Positions 44,508-52,294 of a stretch of DNA of 64,000 nt are shown here, piece after piece. This stretch comes from Bacteroidia bacterium (GTDB lineage: Bacteria > Bacteroidota > Bacteroidia > Flavobacteriales > Flavobacteriaceae): positions 1-64,000 of the forward strand of contig JAUIKY010000002.1 of assembly GCA_030430535.1 (NCBI GenBank), given 5' to 3'. Each line of letters starts with the position of its first letter. Position 1 is the stretch's first letter. The translations under genes were made by a program, and so were the position numbers. The notes below the pieces were generated by a model. The model had not been told where the DNA came from and searched no databases. It was given only the letters and a program-made list of their open reading frames with translations.

Positions 44508-46028
44508 ATGAAAAAAATAATATTAATGGCCCTATTATCAGTAATGGTATTTAGTGGCTGTGAAAGTGAGCTTGATCAAGCTCCTATATCGAACAGAAGT
44601 GCTGCAAACTTCTATGATGATGCAGACGACTTCGAACAAGCCATAGTTGGAGTTTATAATGCTCTAGGCTATCATTCAGAATCTCAATTCTATCTATCTG
44701 AAGTGAGGTCTGATAATGTTTATATTGCTGGATTGGCAGGAGTTCGTCCTTGGATTCCAATCACAAATTTATCAAGAACACTTGTTACAAACGATTTAAC
44801 CAGAAATGCTTGGGATGCACCTTATGTGGGTATTTTAAGAGCCAATACGGTATTGGATAAATTAAACGAAACCGCAGTGCCCGATCAAACTACAAGAAAT
44901 AGAATGGAAGGCGAAACCAAATTTTTAAGAGCTTTCTTTTATTTCGACCTAGTTCGATTTTTTGGCGGAGTTCCTTTAATTGATAACATCATTACTCCCA
45001 GTCAAGCATTAGAAGTTCCGCGTGCTTCCACTCAAGAAGTTTATGATCTAATTGTAGCCGATCTAGAAAGCGCAATAAATCTATTGCCAACTACACCTTC
45101 CGTTGCTGGCAGACCCTCATCTGTAGTGGCTAAAGCTCTACTGGGCAAAGTTTACTTAACCATGTCGGGCCCCACATATAACATACAAGGACCTGGTTTG
45201 GGAGTGGATATGACTTCAGAAGCCTTGACCTTATTCAACGAGGTTATTGACAGCGGACAGTTTGGAGATGTGGCCGATTATGCCACCATTTTCAACACGA
45301 CTTCAGAAAACAATGCTGATATTGTTTTTGCAATTCAAAATGTAAATGATGGTAATGGAGGCGACAGAGGTATTGGAACAATTTTACCTACCTTAATGTA
45401 CCACGAGGCATGGGCCAGAGTTAACTTACCTTTTGCCGGTGGTAGTCCTAGCGATGGTATTATTACACCTTCAAATCAAGTTTTAGAGGCTTTTGAACCC
45501 AATGATGTTAGAGACGATTATTCAATTTTAAGAAGTTGGGTCGATGATACCGGTAATACTAGTAATGATGCTATGATTGTTAAGTATTTGGATCTGGATG
45601 AAAATGGCGAACCTATCTCTTCTATCCTGCCAACCGATCGTTTCAATTGGGGCGTAGATTTTCCAGTAATTAGATATACCGATGTATTAATGATGAAAGC
45701 GGAAATTCTTGTAAAAAATGGTCCAAGTCAGGAAGTTGATGATATTGTTAATGAGGTTAGGGAAAGAGCTGGATTAGGTCCCATTTCGAATGTTGATTTA
45801 GATATGCTATTGGCAGAAAGACAAAAGGAATTTTATGGTGAAGGTTTAAGGTTTCACGATTTGGTAAGAACCGGTAAAGTATTAGACGTGATGAACAACT
45901 GGATTGACGTTGACGATACCGCAGATGTTATGAACCAAATGGAGGCTAATTTTATTATATATCCAATACACCAAAACCAATTAGAGGTTAATCCAGGTTT
46001 ATATGACCAAAACCCAGGTTACAACTAA
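44508..46028 (+). CDS. SusD/RagB-type surface glycan-binding lipoprotein
   Basis: A 506-residue lipoprotein (signal MKKIILMALLSVMVFSGC, lipid on Cys 18). The helical SusD fold shows SAANFYDDADDFEQAIVGVYNALG, ETKFLRAFFYFDLVRFFGGVPLI, VAKALLGKVYLTMSGP, RYTDVLMMKAEILVKNGP and LLAERQKEFYGEGLRFHDLVRTGK. It caps the SusC barrel and captures glycan at the cell surface. A strong terminator follows. Confidence 0.94.
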   Translation: MKKIILMALLSVMVFSGCESELDQAPISNRSAANFYDDADDFEQAIVGVYNALGYHSESQFYLSEVRSDNVYIAGLAGVRPWIPITNLSRTLVTNDLTRNAWDAPYVGILRANTVLDKLNETAVPDQTTRNRMEGETKFLRAFFYFDLVRFFGGVPLIDNIITPSQALEVPRASTQEVYDLIVADLESAINLLPTTPSVAGRPSSVVAKALLGKVYLTMSGPTYNIQGPGLGVDMTSEALTLFNEVIDSGQFGDVADYATIFNTTSENNADIVFAIQNVNDGNGGDRGIGTILPTLMYHEAWARVNLPFAGGSPSDGIITPSNQVLEAFEPNDVRDDYSILRSWVDDTGNTSNDAMIVKYLDLDENGEPISSILPTDRFNWGVDFPVIRYTDVLMMKAEILVKNGPSQEVDDIVNEVRERAGLGPISNVDLDMLLAERQKEFYGEGLRFHDLVRTGKVLDVMNNWIDVDDTADVMNQMEANFIIYPIHQNQLEVNPGLYDQNPGYN

Positions 46029-46053
46029 ACTAAAAATTAGTTCTAATTAATTA

Positions 46054-46083
46054 AGCGCCACAATATTAGTGGCGCTTTTTTTT
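46054..46083 (+). terminator. Terminator after susCD
   Basis: Stem AGCGCCAC / GTGGCGCT with a 7-nt loop followed by a run of nine Ts, 26 bp after the SusD stop. It separates the susCD unit from the sulfatase unit. Confidence 0.9.
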
Positions 46084-46093
46084 ACAGCATACC

Positions 46094-46129
46094 ACAGGAT
46101 ACACGAAACATATAAATCAACTAGATTTG
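46094..46129 (+). promoter_or_regulatory. ACAGGAT-N21-TAGATTTG promoter of the sulfatase operon
   Basis: Plus strand: ACAGGAT (46094-46100), 21 nt, TAGATTTG (46122-46129), a full -7 match. A near-copy ACAGCAT starts 10 bp upstream (46084-46090), giving a direct repeat like that of the PL22 promoter. The ATG is 37 nt further on. Confidence 0.7.
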
Positions 46130-46166
46130 GTTTGCAACAAAAACTCAACCTTTAGCTATAAAAAAC

Positions 46167-47555
46167 ATGCATAAAACATATACTATTTTAGTTTTTTTAA
46201 TCAACTTTACTCTATCTCTTGTGGGATGCAAAGAAAAAGAAGAAGAACAACATCCACACCCCACTGCCCCAAACATTTTAGTAATTATAGCCGACGATGC
46301 CGGTTGGAACGATGTAAGCTATAACGGCTCTGAAATCAAAACGCCAAATATCGATGGGCTAGCCAATAAGGGAGTACAACTCAATCGCTTTTACACCAAT
46401 CCCACCTGCTCTCCTTCACGGGTGTCACTTCTAACGGGCATGCCAGCCAGCCGTATTGGTATCGTAGCGCCCATTAGCGGAAAAAGTAAAAAAACGCTCC
46501 CCGACTCCATCACCACATTACCGCAGGCACTAAAAAGGCACAACTATGAAAATGCGCTTTTCGGAAAGTGGCATTTGGGTCTGGATATAGCCAACGGCCC
46601 CAATGCTTTTGGCTTTGATTATTCATACGGATTCCTTCATGGGCAGATAGACCAATACACCCACAAGTATAAAAATGGTGACCCGAGCTGGTACAGAAAC
46701 GACCAAATGATTGAAGAGGAAGGCCACGCTACCGATTTAATTACCAAAGAAGCCATTGAATGGCTCACCCAAAAGCGCGATACCACAAAAAACTTTTATG
46801 TGCAGTTAGCTTACAGTGCCCCTCATTTTCCGTTGCAAGAAGAAGACAAATGGAAAGCCCCGTACCTCGAATCGATTACAGATGAATCGCGCCGCGATTA
46901 TGCTGCGGCCATGGCGCATTTGGATTTTGATATTGGTGAAGTTCTGGAAGCCCTAAAAAAACACCAACTAGACGACAATACCGTCATTATTTTTATGAGC
47001 GACAACGGCGCCATGGAAAACTGGTTCCCAACCTATCAATACGATGGAGCGCATGGACCAAATCCAGTTTTGGGCAATAACGAACCTTTGCGCGATTGGA
47101 AAGCCTCAAATTACGAGGGCGCCATTAGAGTTCCCGCAATTGTATATTGGAAAGGCCACTTAAAATCAGTGTCCAACACAAATTTCATGTCGGTTTCAGA
47201 TGTTATGCCTACCCTACTTTCATTAATTGAAAAAGACATTCCGAAAACTGTTGAAGGCACCAATGTTTGGCCATCAATTGAAAATTCAGCTATCAGTACA
47301 TCACACGACATTTACATTCGTGGACACAAACAAGAATGCTTAATCCATCCTCCTTATAAAATCATTAGAACTCGACACAAAGACGGTTCTCCTGCCGATT
47401 TCGAACTTTATAATATTGTGGCGGATCCTGAAGAAAAAAACAATATTATTGATAAAGATTCAGCGTTTACCAAACAAATGAAAGACCTGCTCCAAAAGCA
47501 ATTTGAAAAAGACGATAAAACCGTGAATGTTGAATTAAATAATTCGAAAAATTGA
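46167..47555 (+). CDS. Type I (formylglycine) sulfatase, lipoprotein
   Basis: A 462-residue S1-family sulfatase. Lipobox LVGC (Cys 21). Metal-binding Asp43-Asp44 in IADDAGWND, and the maturation motif C81-S-P-S-R followed by VSLLTG, in which Cys81 would be turned into formylglycine by an anaerobic-type or FGE enzyme (not in the window). GKWHLG and MSDNGA provide further active-site residues. It removes sulfate esters from a carbohydrate, which in a pectin-type locus hints at a sulfated marine pectin or rhamnose-rich side chains. It overlaps the next gene by 4 bp. Confidence 0.93.
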   Translation: MHKTYTILVFLINFTLSLVGCKEKEEEQHPHPTAPNILVIIADDAGWNDVSYNGSEIKTPNIDGLANKGVQLNRFYTNPTCSPSRVSLLTGMPASRIGIVAPISGKSKKTLPDSITTLPQALKRHNYENALFGKWHLGLDIANGPNAFGFDYSYGFLHGQIDQYTHKYKNGDPSWYRNDQMIEEEGHATDLITKEAIEWLTQKRDTTKNFYVQLAYSAPHFPLQEEDKWKAPYLESITDESRRDYAAAMAHLDFDIGEVLEALKKHQLDDNTVIIFMSDNGAMENWFPTYQYDGAHGPNPVLGNNEPLRDWKASNYEGAIRVPAIVYWKGHLKSVSNTNFMSVSDVMPTLLSLIEKDIPKTVEGTNVWPSIENSAISTSHDIYIRGHKQECLIHPPYKIIRTRHKDGSPADFELYNIVADPEEKNNIIDKDSAFTKQMKDLLQKQFEKDDKTVNVELNNSKN

Positions 47556-48556
47556 AATTAAAGTTCGTATATCTATTACTAGCGCTTGTATGCCTATCCT
47601 GCAAAACACAAGAAAACGCAAGCAGTAAAAAATATTTAGCCGATAAACCACTTTTTCGAGACCCCCTTTTTGATGGTGCGGCCGACCCTTCAATCGTTTG
47701 GAACAAAAAAGAAAAAAAATGGTTTATGTTTTACACCAACAGGCGCGCCAAAGACACCGCTTTAGGTGGCGTCGCTTGGGTGCACGGCACAAAAATTGGC
47801 ATTGCAGAATCAAAAGATGGTGCACACTGGACCTACAAAGGCACTTGCCATATCAACTACAAAATTGAAAACGCCACACATTGGGCACCCGATGTTTTAG
47901 AGCACAACGGCACTTACCACATGTACCTAACCATTGTTCCCGGAGTTTTTGAGGATTGGTACCACCCGCGTTACATCATTCATTTAACAAGTGAAAATTT
48001 GGTGGATTGGGATTTTCAATCGAAACTAAATTTGGCTTCCGAGCGTTGTATCGATGCCGATGTGTTTCAACTTCCCAATGGGACCTGGCGTATGTACTAT
48101 AACAATGAAAACGACGGAAAATCCATTTACTATGCAGATAGCCCTGACCTGTACCAATGGAAAGATAGTGGCAAAAAGGTGATTAATGACCGAGGCGAAG
48201 GCCCAGTAGTTTTTCGTTGGAAAGGTAAAAACTGGATGATGAATGATGCCTGGCGTGGGCTGGGCGTATATTATTCTGAAGATTTTGAAAATTGGAAACG
48301 CCAAGAAAACAATATTTTACGCACCCCCGGAACTGGCTTTGACGATAAGGTAAAAGGTGGGCATCCAGACGTAATCGTTCAAGGTGATAAAGCCTATGTA
48401 TTTTACTTTACACACCCGGGAAGAACACCCGAAAATGATGGTAAGGACAATTACGAAACCCGACGAACCTCCATTCAAGTAGCCGAATTGGAATATACCA
48501 ACGGCCAAATAACCTGCAACCGAAACCAAGCTGTTTATATAAACCTCAAACCTTAA
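47552..48556 (+). CDS. GH43-superfamily-like glycosidase, lipoprotein
   Basis: A 334-residue lipoprotein (LVCLSC, lipid on Cys 17). It starts with TTG at 47552, overlapping the sulfatase stop (TTGA), so translation is probably coupled. Five-bladed propeller signs: LFDGAADPSIVWNKKEKKWFMFYTNR (Asp of the DPS motif), HWAPDVLEHNGTYHMYLT, CIDADVFQLPNGTWRMYYN (second Asp) and DRGEGPVVFRWKGKNWMM (Glu of EGP). This is the Asp-Asp-Glu set of GH43/GH117-like enzymes. Substrate not known; its place between a sulfatase and rhamnose mutarotase suggests action on a sulfated or rhamnose-containing side chain. Confidence 0.8.
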   Translation: MKLKFVYLLLALVCLSCKTQENASSKKYLADKPLFRDPLFDGAADPSIVWNKKEKKWFMFYTNRRAKDTALGGVAWVHGTKIGIAESKDGAHWTYKGTCHINYKIENATHWAPDVLEHNGTYHMYLTIVPGVFEDWYHPRYIIHLTSENLVDWDFQSKLNLASERCIDADVFQLPNGTWRMYYNNENDGKSIYYADSPDLYQWKDSGKKVINDRGEGPVVFRWKGKNWMMNDAWRGLGVYYSEDFENWKRQENNILRTPGTGFDDKVKGGHPDVIVQGDKAYVFYFTHPGRTPENDGKDNYETRRTSIQVAELEYTNGQITCNRNQAVYINLKP

Positions 48557-48562
48557 AAAATA

Positions 48563-48886
48563 ATGAGCAATACTGTTAGAAATGCTTTTAAAATGAAATT
48601 AAAACCCGGTTTCGAAACCGAATATAAAAAACGACACGACGAAATCTGGCCAGAATTGTCGGCTTTACTTTCTGATACGGGAATTCAGGATTATTCCATT
48701 TTTTTGGATGAAGAAACCTTAACACTTTTTGCCGTACAGAAAATAAGTAAAGATTTCGACCATGATTTATTGCCTAATCACCCCATTGTAAAAAAGTGGT
48801 GGGCCTACATGGCCGATATTATGGATACCAACCCAGATAATTCTCCTGTTGCCAAACCGCTAAAAGAGGTGTTTCATCTGGATTAA
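48563..48886 (+). CDS. rhaM: L-rhamnose mutarotase
   Basis: A 107-residue cytoplasmic enzyme converting alpha- and beta-L-rhamnose. RhaM motifs: AFKMKLKPGFETEYKKRHDEIWPEL (active His of RHDEIWPE), GIQDYSIFLDEETLTLFAV and NHPIVKKWWAYMADIMDTNPDNSP. Length is that of the family. It is 6 bp after the GH43-like gene and ends the operon. It ties the locus to rhamnose release (GH106). Other rhamnose catabolic genes are not in the window. Confidence 0.93.
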   Translation: MSNTVRNAFKMKLKPGFETEYKKRHDEIWPELSALLSDTGIQDYSIFLDEETLTLFAVQKISKDFDHDLLPNHPIVKKWWAYMADIMDTNPDNSPVAKPLKEVFHLD

Positions 48887-48904
48887 CCTTTTATTTTTGA
48901 CATA

Positions 48905-48940
48905 AAAGAAAAGGCTGGTAAAACCAGCTCTTTTCTTTTT
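48905..48940. terminator. Bidirectional terminator between rhaM and the first PL9-like gene
   Basis: Stem GAAAAG-GCTGGT / ACCAGC-TCTTTTC with a short loop, T-rich on the plus side and A-rich on the other. It lies between two convergent genes. Confidence 0.85.
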
Positions 48941-48951
48941 TCAGTCACTTT

Positions 48952-50409
48952 TTACTTAACCATAATCAGTCGTGAATGTTTTCGGTTTTCATCATCTTTC
49001 AGCACCAAAATATAATTACCGGGTGTTAATTGGTTTCGGTTTAAAACAAAAGAATTTTTACCAGCCTTAAATGCTTTTTGGTCTAAATTATAAATTTCAC
49101 GGCCTGCCAAAGTATAAATGGAAGCTTTGATATTCACTGCCTCATTTAGATTAAATACCACACGAGTTTGAACTGAAAACGGATTAGGATAGTTTGCAGC
49201 ACCCGTTATCATTTGAAAATCTTTTATGCCTAAAGTTGCTGTTTCTAAATAGCCCAAATCTGGAGCAGTACCATTAAATGGTAAGCCCACATCTACTCCT
49301 GCATCAATCAAATCACTACCGGCAACCAGTTTCATAAAATCAACATCGGGCAAACTGCCATCGGCCTTTCTCTGTGCCGTCATTAATTCCAGAATATCCA
49401 AGCTTTCAAAATCAGCAGCATTGGCCACCAAACCATTTTGCCAACTGTTGTGGGTTATATCTTTTGTGGTTGCGTTATAGCTATCGTTGTTTACACCTGA
49501 TAAAGAAACCGTATTTTTTATAGTAAGCGAATTGGCAATGTTGCTACTGCCAAAGCTTATATTCCTTCCATTACTGTATGCCGAACAATTGTAAATTTCA
49601 ATATCCCCACGATTACTGTTATGGTCAAATCCGTCAAAAACATTACCTGCGGCTATACAATTTTTGTAAATGGCATTATGTTTAAGCAATTTATCATCAC
49701 TGCCACCAGTTTTAAAACCATTACCGTCTCCTGCTCCAACAGTTCCATTTTTTAAATAGCCGTTGCGGATGGCCCAACAATTTTCATAGGTTGTGGTTAC
49801 ATTATCGGCACCTCGCATGTATCCATCCCAGCCATCGTCAAGATTTTGCCAAGCACGGCAGCCAATAAACTTATTTCCTGTTCCTACGTCAAGCTTAGCA
49901 GCAAAACCATCGGCGTTTTCCAACGAAGAATCTGCATTATTAAAAGAGTCGCAGTTTAAAATAGTGTTATTGGCACCGCCATTTCCTATTTGCAAGCCCG
50001 AATCTTTACATTCACTAAATGTGCAAAACTCTACAAGGTTGTTGCTTCCACTAATAAACATGCCGTTATCGCCAGCTCCAAAAACATCAATTCCTTTTAT
50101 ATGCCAGTAGTTAGCAGACAAAGAAATAGCCCGGTTTGAAGAGCTTTCAGACATTGAAGAAAAATCAAAATAAGGTCTTGCCGTATTATCTGGGTGGGGA
50201 AGTAATGAAATTAAATTTCCGCTATTACCATTTCTGTTGATAGAAAATCTGGATGTAAAGGTATAGGTGCCATCGGTAACATAAATAACATCACCTGGAG
50301 ATGCTGAAGAAAGTGCCGAAACCAACTGCTGCGGTGTGCTAACGGTGGTTTGTGCAAAACCCAAAGCACCATTTAAAATCAGGATTAAAAATAGTAATTG
50401 TCTTTTCAT
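48952..50409 (-). CDS. PL9-like pectate lyase with T9SS sorting domain
   Basis: A 485-residue secreted protein with signal peptide (1-19). The parallel beta-helix shows PGDVIYVTDGTYTF, ISLSANYWHIKGIDVFGAGDNGMFI, NADGFAAKLDVGTGNKFIGCRAWQNLDDGWD (Ca and catalytic region of PL9) and GDGNGFKTGG. It ends in a C-terminal T9SS domain (about 400-485, ANYPNPFSVQTRVVFNLNE to HSRLIMVK), so it is exported through the type IX system to the surface. PL9 enzymes cleave polygalacturonate or rhamnogalacturonan by beta-elimination. It has a -7 match TATCTTTG near 50433 but no ACAGGAT box. Confidence 0.87.
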   Translation of the reverse strand: MKRQLLFLILILNGALGFAQTTVSTPQQLVSALSSASPGDVIYVTDGTYTFTSRFSINRNGNSGNLISLLPHPDNTARPYFDFSSMSESSSNRAISLSANYWHIKGIDVFGAGDNGMFISGSNNLVEFCTFSECKDSGLQIGNGGANNTILNCDSFNNADSSLENADGFAAKLDVGTGNKFIGCRAWQNLDDGWDGYMRGADNVTTTYENCWAIRNGYLKNGTVGAGDGNGFKTGGSDDKLLKHNAIYKNCIAAGNVFDGFDHNSNRGDIEIYNCSAYSNGRNISFGSSNIANSLTIKNTVSLSGVNNDSYNATTKDITHNSWQNGLVANAADFESLDILELMTAQRKADGSLPDVDFMKLVAGSDLIDAGVDVGLPFNGTAPDLGYLETATLGIKDFQMITGAANYPNPFSVQTRVVFNLNEAVNIKASIYTLAGREIYNLDQKAFKAGKNSFVLNRNQLTPGNYILVLKDDENRKHSRLIMVK

Positions 50410-50472
50410 AGCGTTTTTTTTTAGTTTAACTCAAAGATATAAACTTTTTTACTCATAAACACGAATCATTTT

Positions 50473-50484
50473 GTAATCGATTAC
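50473..50484. promoter_or_regulatory. Palindrome GTAATCGATTAC upstream of the first PL9-like gene
   Basis: A perfect 12-bp dyad about 40 bp upstream of the -7 box TATCTTTG. The core AATCGATT also occurs at 23444-23451, just downstream of the -7 box of the T9SS repeat-protein gene. Operator role is uncertain. Confidence 0.3.
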
Positions 50485-50497
50485 TTTTTTACTTAAA

Positions 50498-50529
50498 AAA
50501 ACGGATTTACTATGTAGTAAATCCGTTTT
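50498..50529 (-). terminator. Terminator after the second PL9-like gene
   Basis: 15-bp arms AAAACGGATTTACTA / TAGTAAATCCGTTTT around TG, 23 bp after the stop on the minus strand, with further Ts downstream. Confidence 0.85.
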
Positions 50530-50551
50530 AATCACATTAAATATGCAGTAA

Positions 50552-52192
50552 TCACTTAACACTTATTAATCTGCTATTCTTCTGACCTTCGGATACTTTT
50601 AAAACCAATAAATAATTTCCTGAAGACAATTGGTTCCGCTTTAGCTTTAAACGATTTCTACCTGCTGAATAAATTTCCTCAGGAATTCCGAAAACTTTTA
50701 CTCCCATCAAATTGTAGATTGAAACTTGGATTTTGGAAGTTTCATTCAAACTAAAAACGACTTCAGTTTCTGTTGAAAATGGGTTTGGATAATTAGAAAA
50801 GTCTTGCAGTAATTCATTTTTTTTTACTCCCAAAGTGGCATATTCAGAATATCCCAAATCTGGAGCTGAACCGTTATAAGGAAATCCGACATCATATCCT
50901 GCATCTATAAGGTCGCTACCCGGTGTCAATTTTAAAAAATCTGTATCCGGCAGGCTTCCATCTGCTTTTCTTGGGGCTTTTAAAGCCTCTATATCATAGG
51001 CAATAAAATCATCTGGAGTAACAGTAACGCTTAAATCAAAATAGTTGTTGTTTAATGTACACCGTGTTTTATCTATATTAATCACTTCGTTTGACGGAGA
51101 AGAAGCTCCAGCTCCCAAGTTATTGGCCATAACATGCCCCCAGCCATCAACATCAGTACCATAATCGGATGGGTTTAATGCTTTACAATTTAGCATATTA
51201 TAGTTTTCTGGATTTTGAAAAGCTGTATTGTTATACCAATAATTTCCATTTAAATGATGGTTGGAATAAAATCCCCTAAGCCGATTTTTTGCAGCAATGC
51301 AAAATTGTACGGTATTCATCGGGATTGGTGCATACCTATCTACCACTTGTTGGTAAGTTTGAGCTGTTTTCCCATAACCACCAGCTTTAAAACCGGTTCC
51401 ATCTCCACGGGGTACTAAGTCGCTACCTGTACCTGAAGCTGAGGAATATCCGTTATAAAACGCCCAACAATTATCTATTAATACCGGCTCTGCCGAATTA
51501 ATTAGGTCAAAACCATCATCACTGTTCAACCATGCACGGCAACCTCTAAATACATTCCCCGTGTCGCCATTGCGCACGTGACAACCAAAACCATCTACGT
51601 TTCCACCTCTTCCATCTTGCGAGACGGAATCCCAGTTTTCATAAGCATCACAGTTTAGTATCAAATTGTTTGAACCGCGCAAAATATAAACGCCAATAGC
51701 CATGTTATTGTGCATACTGACGTTTTCAAGAATATTGTTGCTTCCTTTTATTTCAAAGCACTCTGACTGCGTATGGGAGGTAATTGTTACCTGAACCCCT
51801 ACAATTTCGATACCTTTAATATGAATATTGTCTCCCGTAAGGTAGAAAGCAAAAATTCGCTTGTCTGCTGGTTTTATTGCAGAATAATCAAAAATGGGCG
51901 TCTCATCTTGGTAGGCAAAGTAATTGATTCCATTTTTGTTCAGCTCGGTTACATAAGCCCAAATTTGATAATAACGTTGAATTTGGTCTTCTCTCATATT
52001 GTAGACACCGCCACGGATGTAAACAGTATCACCGTATGAAGCTAGTTCCTGTGCACGTTTTATCGATTCCACTGGGTTAGCAAAACTGCCATCGTTGGCA
52101 TCATTACCACTAGGAGCCACATAATACTCAGCTGCGAAGGTAAAAAGCCCCATGCAGCTGAGTATTAGCGAAATTATGTTTTTACACAACAT
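50552..52192 (-). CDS. PL9-like pectate lyase with T9SS sorting domain (paralogue)
   Basis: A 546-residue secreted protein with signal peptide (1-20). It starts YYVAPSGNDANDGSFANPVESIKRAQELASYGDTVYIRGGVY, the classical opening of PL9 beta-helix lyases. VDGFGCHVRNGDTGNVFRGCRAWLNSDDGFDLINS matches the active region of its neighbour (48952-50409), and both share the ending ADGSLPDxDFxKLxxGSDLIDAG plus a T9SS domain (SNYPNPFSTETEVVFSLNE to SRLISVK). Clear paralogues, but the N-terminal halves differ, so they may have different cutting patterns. Own terminator; possible -7 TAGCTTTA around 52220. Confidence 0.9.
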   Translation of the reverse strand: MLCKNIISLILSCMGLFTFAAEYYVAPSGNDANDGSFANPVESIKRAQELASYGDTVYIRGGVYNMREDQIQRYYQIWAYVTELNKNGINYFAYQDETPIFDYSAIKPADKRIFAFYLTGDNIHIKGIEIVGVQVTITSHTQSECFEIKGSNNILENVSMHNNMAIGVYILRGSNNLILNCDAYENWDSVSQDGRGGNVDGFGCHVRNGDTGNVFRGCRAWLNSDDGFDLINSAEPVLIDNCWAFYNGYSSASGTGSDLVPRGDGTGFKAGGYGKTAQTYQQVVDRYAPIPMNTVQFCIAAKNRLRGFYSNHHLNGNYWYNNTAFQNPENYNMLNCKALNPSDYGTDVDGWGHVMANNLGAGASSPSNEVINIDKTRCTLNNNYFDLSVTVTPDDFIAYDIEALKAPRKADGSLPDTDFLKLTPGSDLIDAGYDVGFPYNGSAPDLGYSEYATLGVKKNELLQDFSNYPNPFSTETEVVFSLNETSKIQVSIYNLMGVKVFGIPEEIYSAGRNRLKLKRNQLSSGNYLLVLKVSEGQKNSRLISVK

Positions 52193-52294
52193 GCTTTTAA
52201 TTAAAATTACTTTTACTAAAGCTATTAAATTTTAAAAGAATTTAAACCATAAAAACAGATAACTTTTTGTTTTTATGTAGTTTTAACATTTAAA

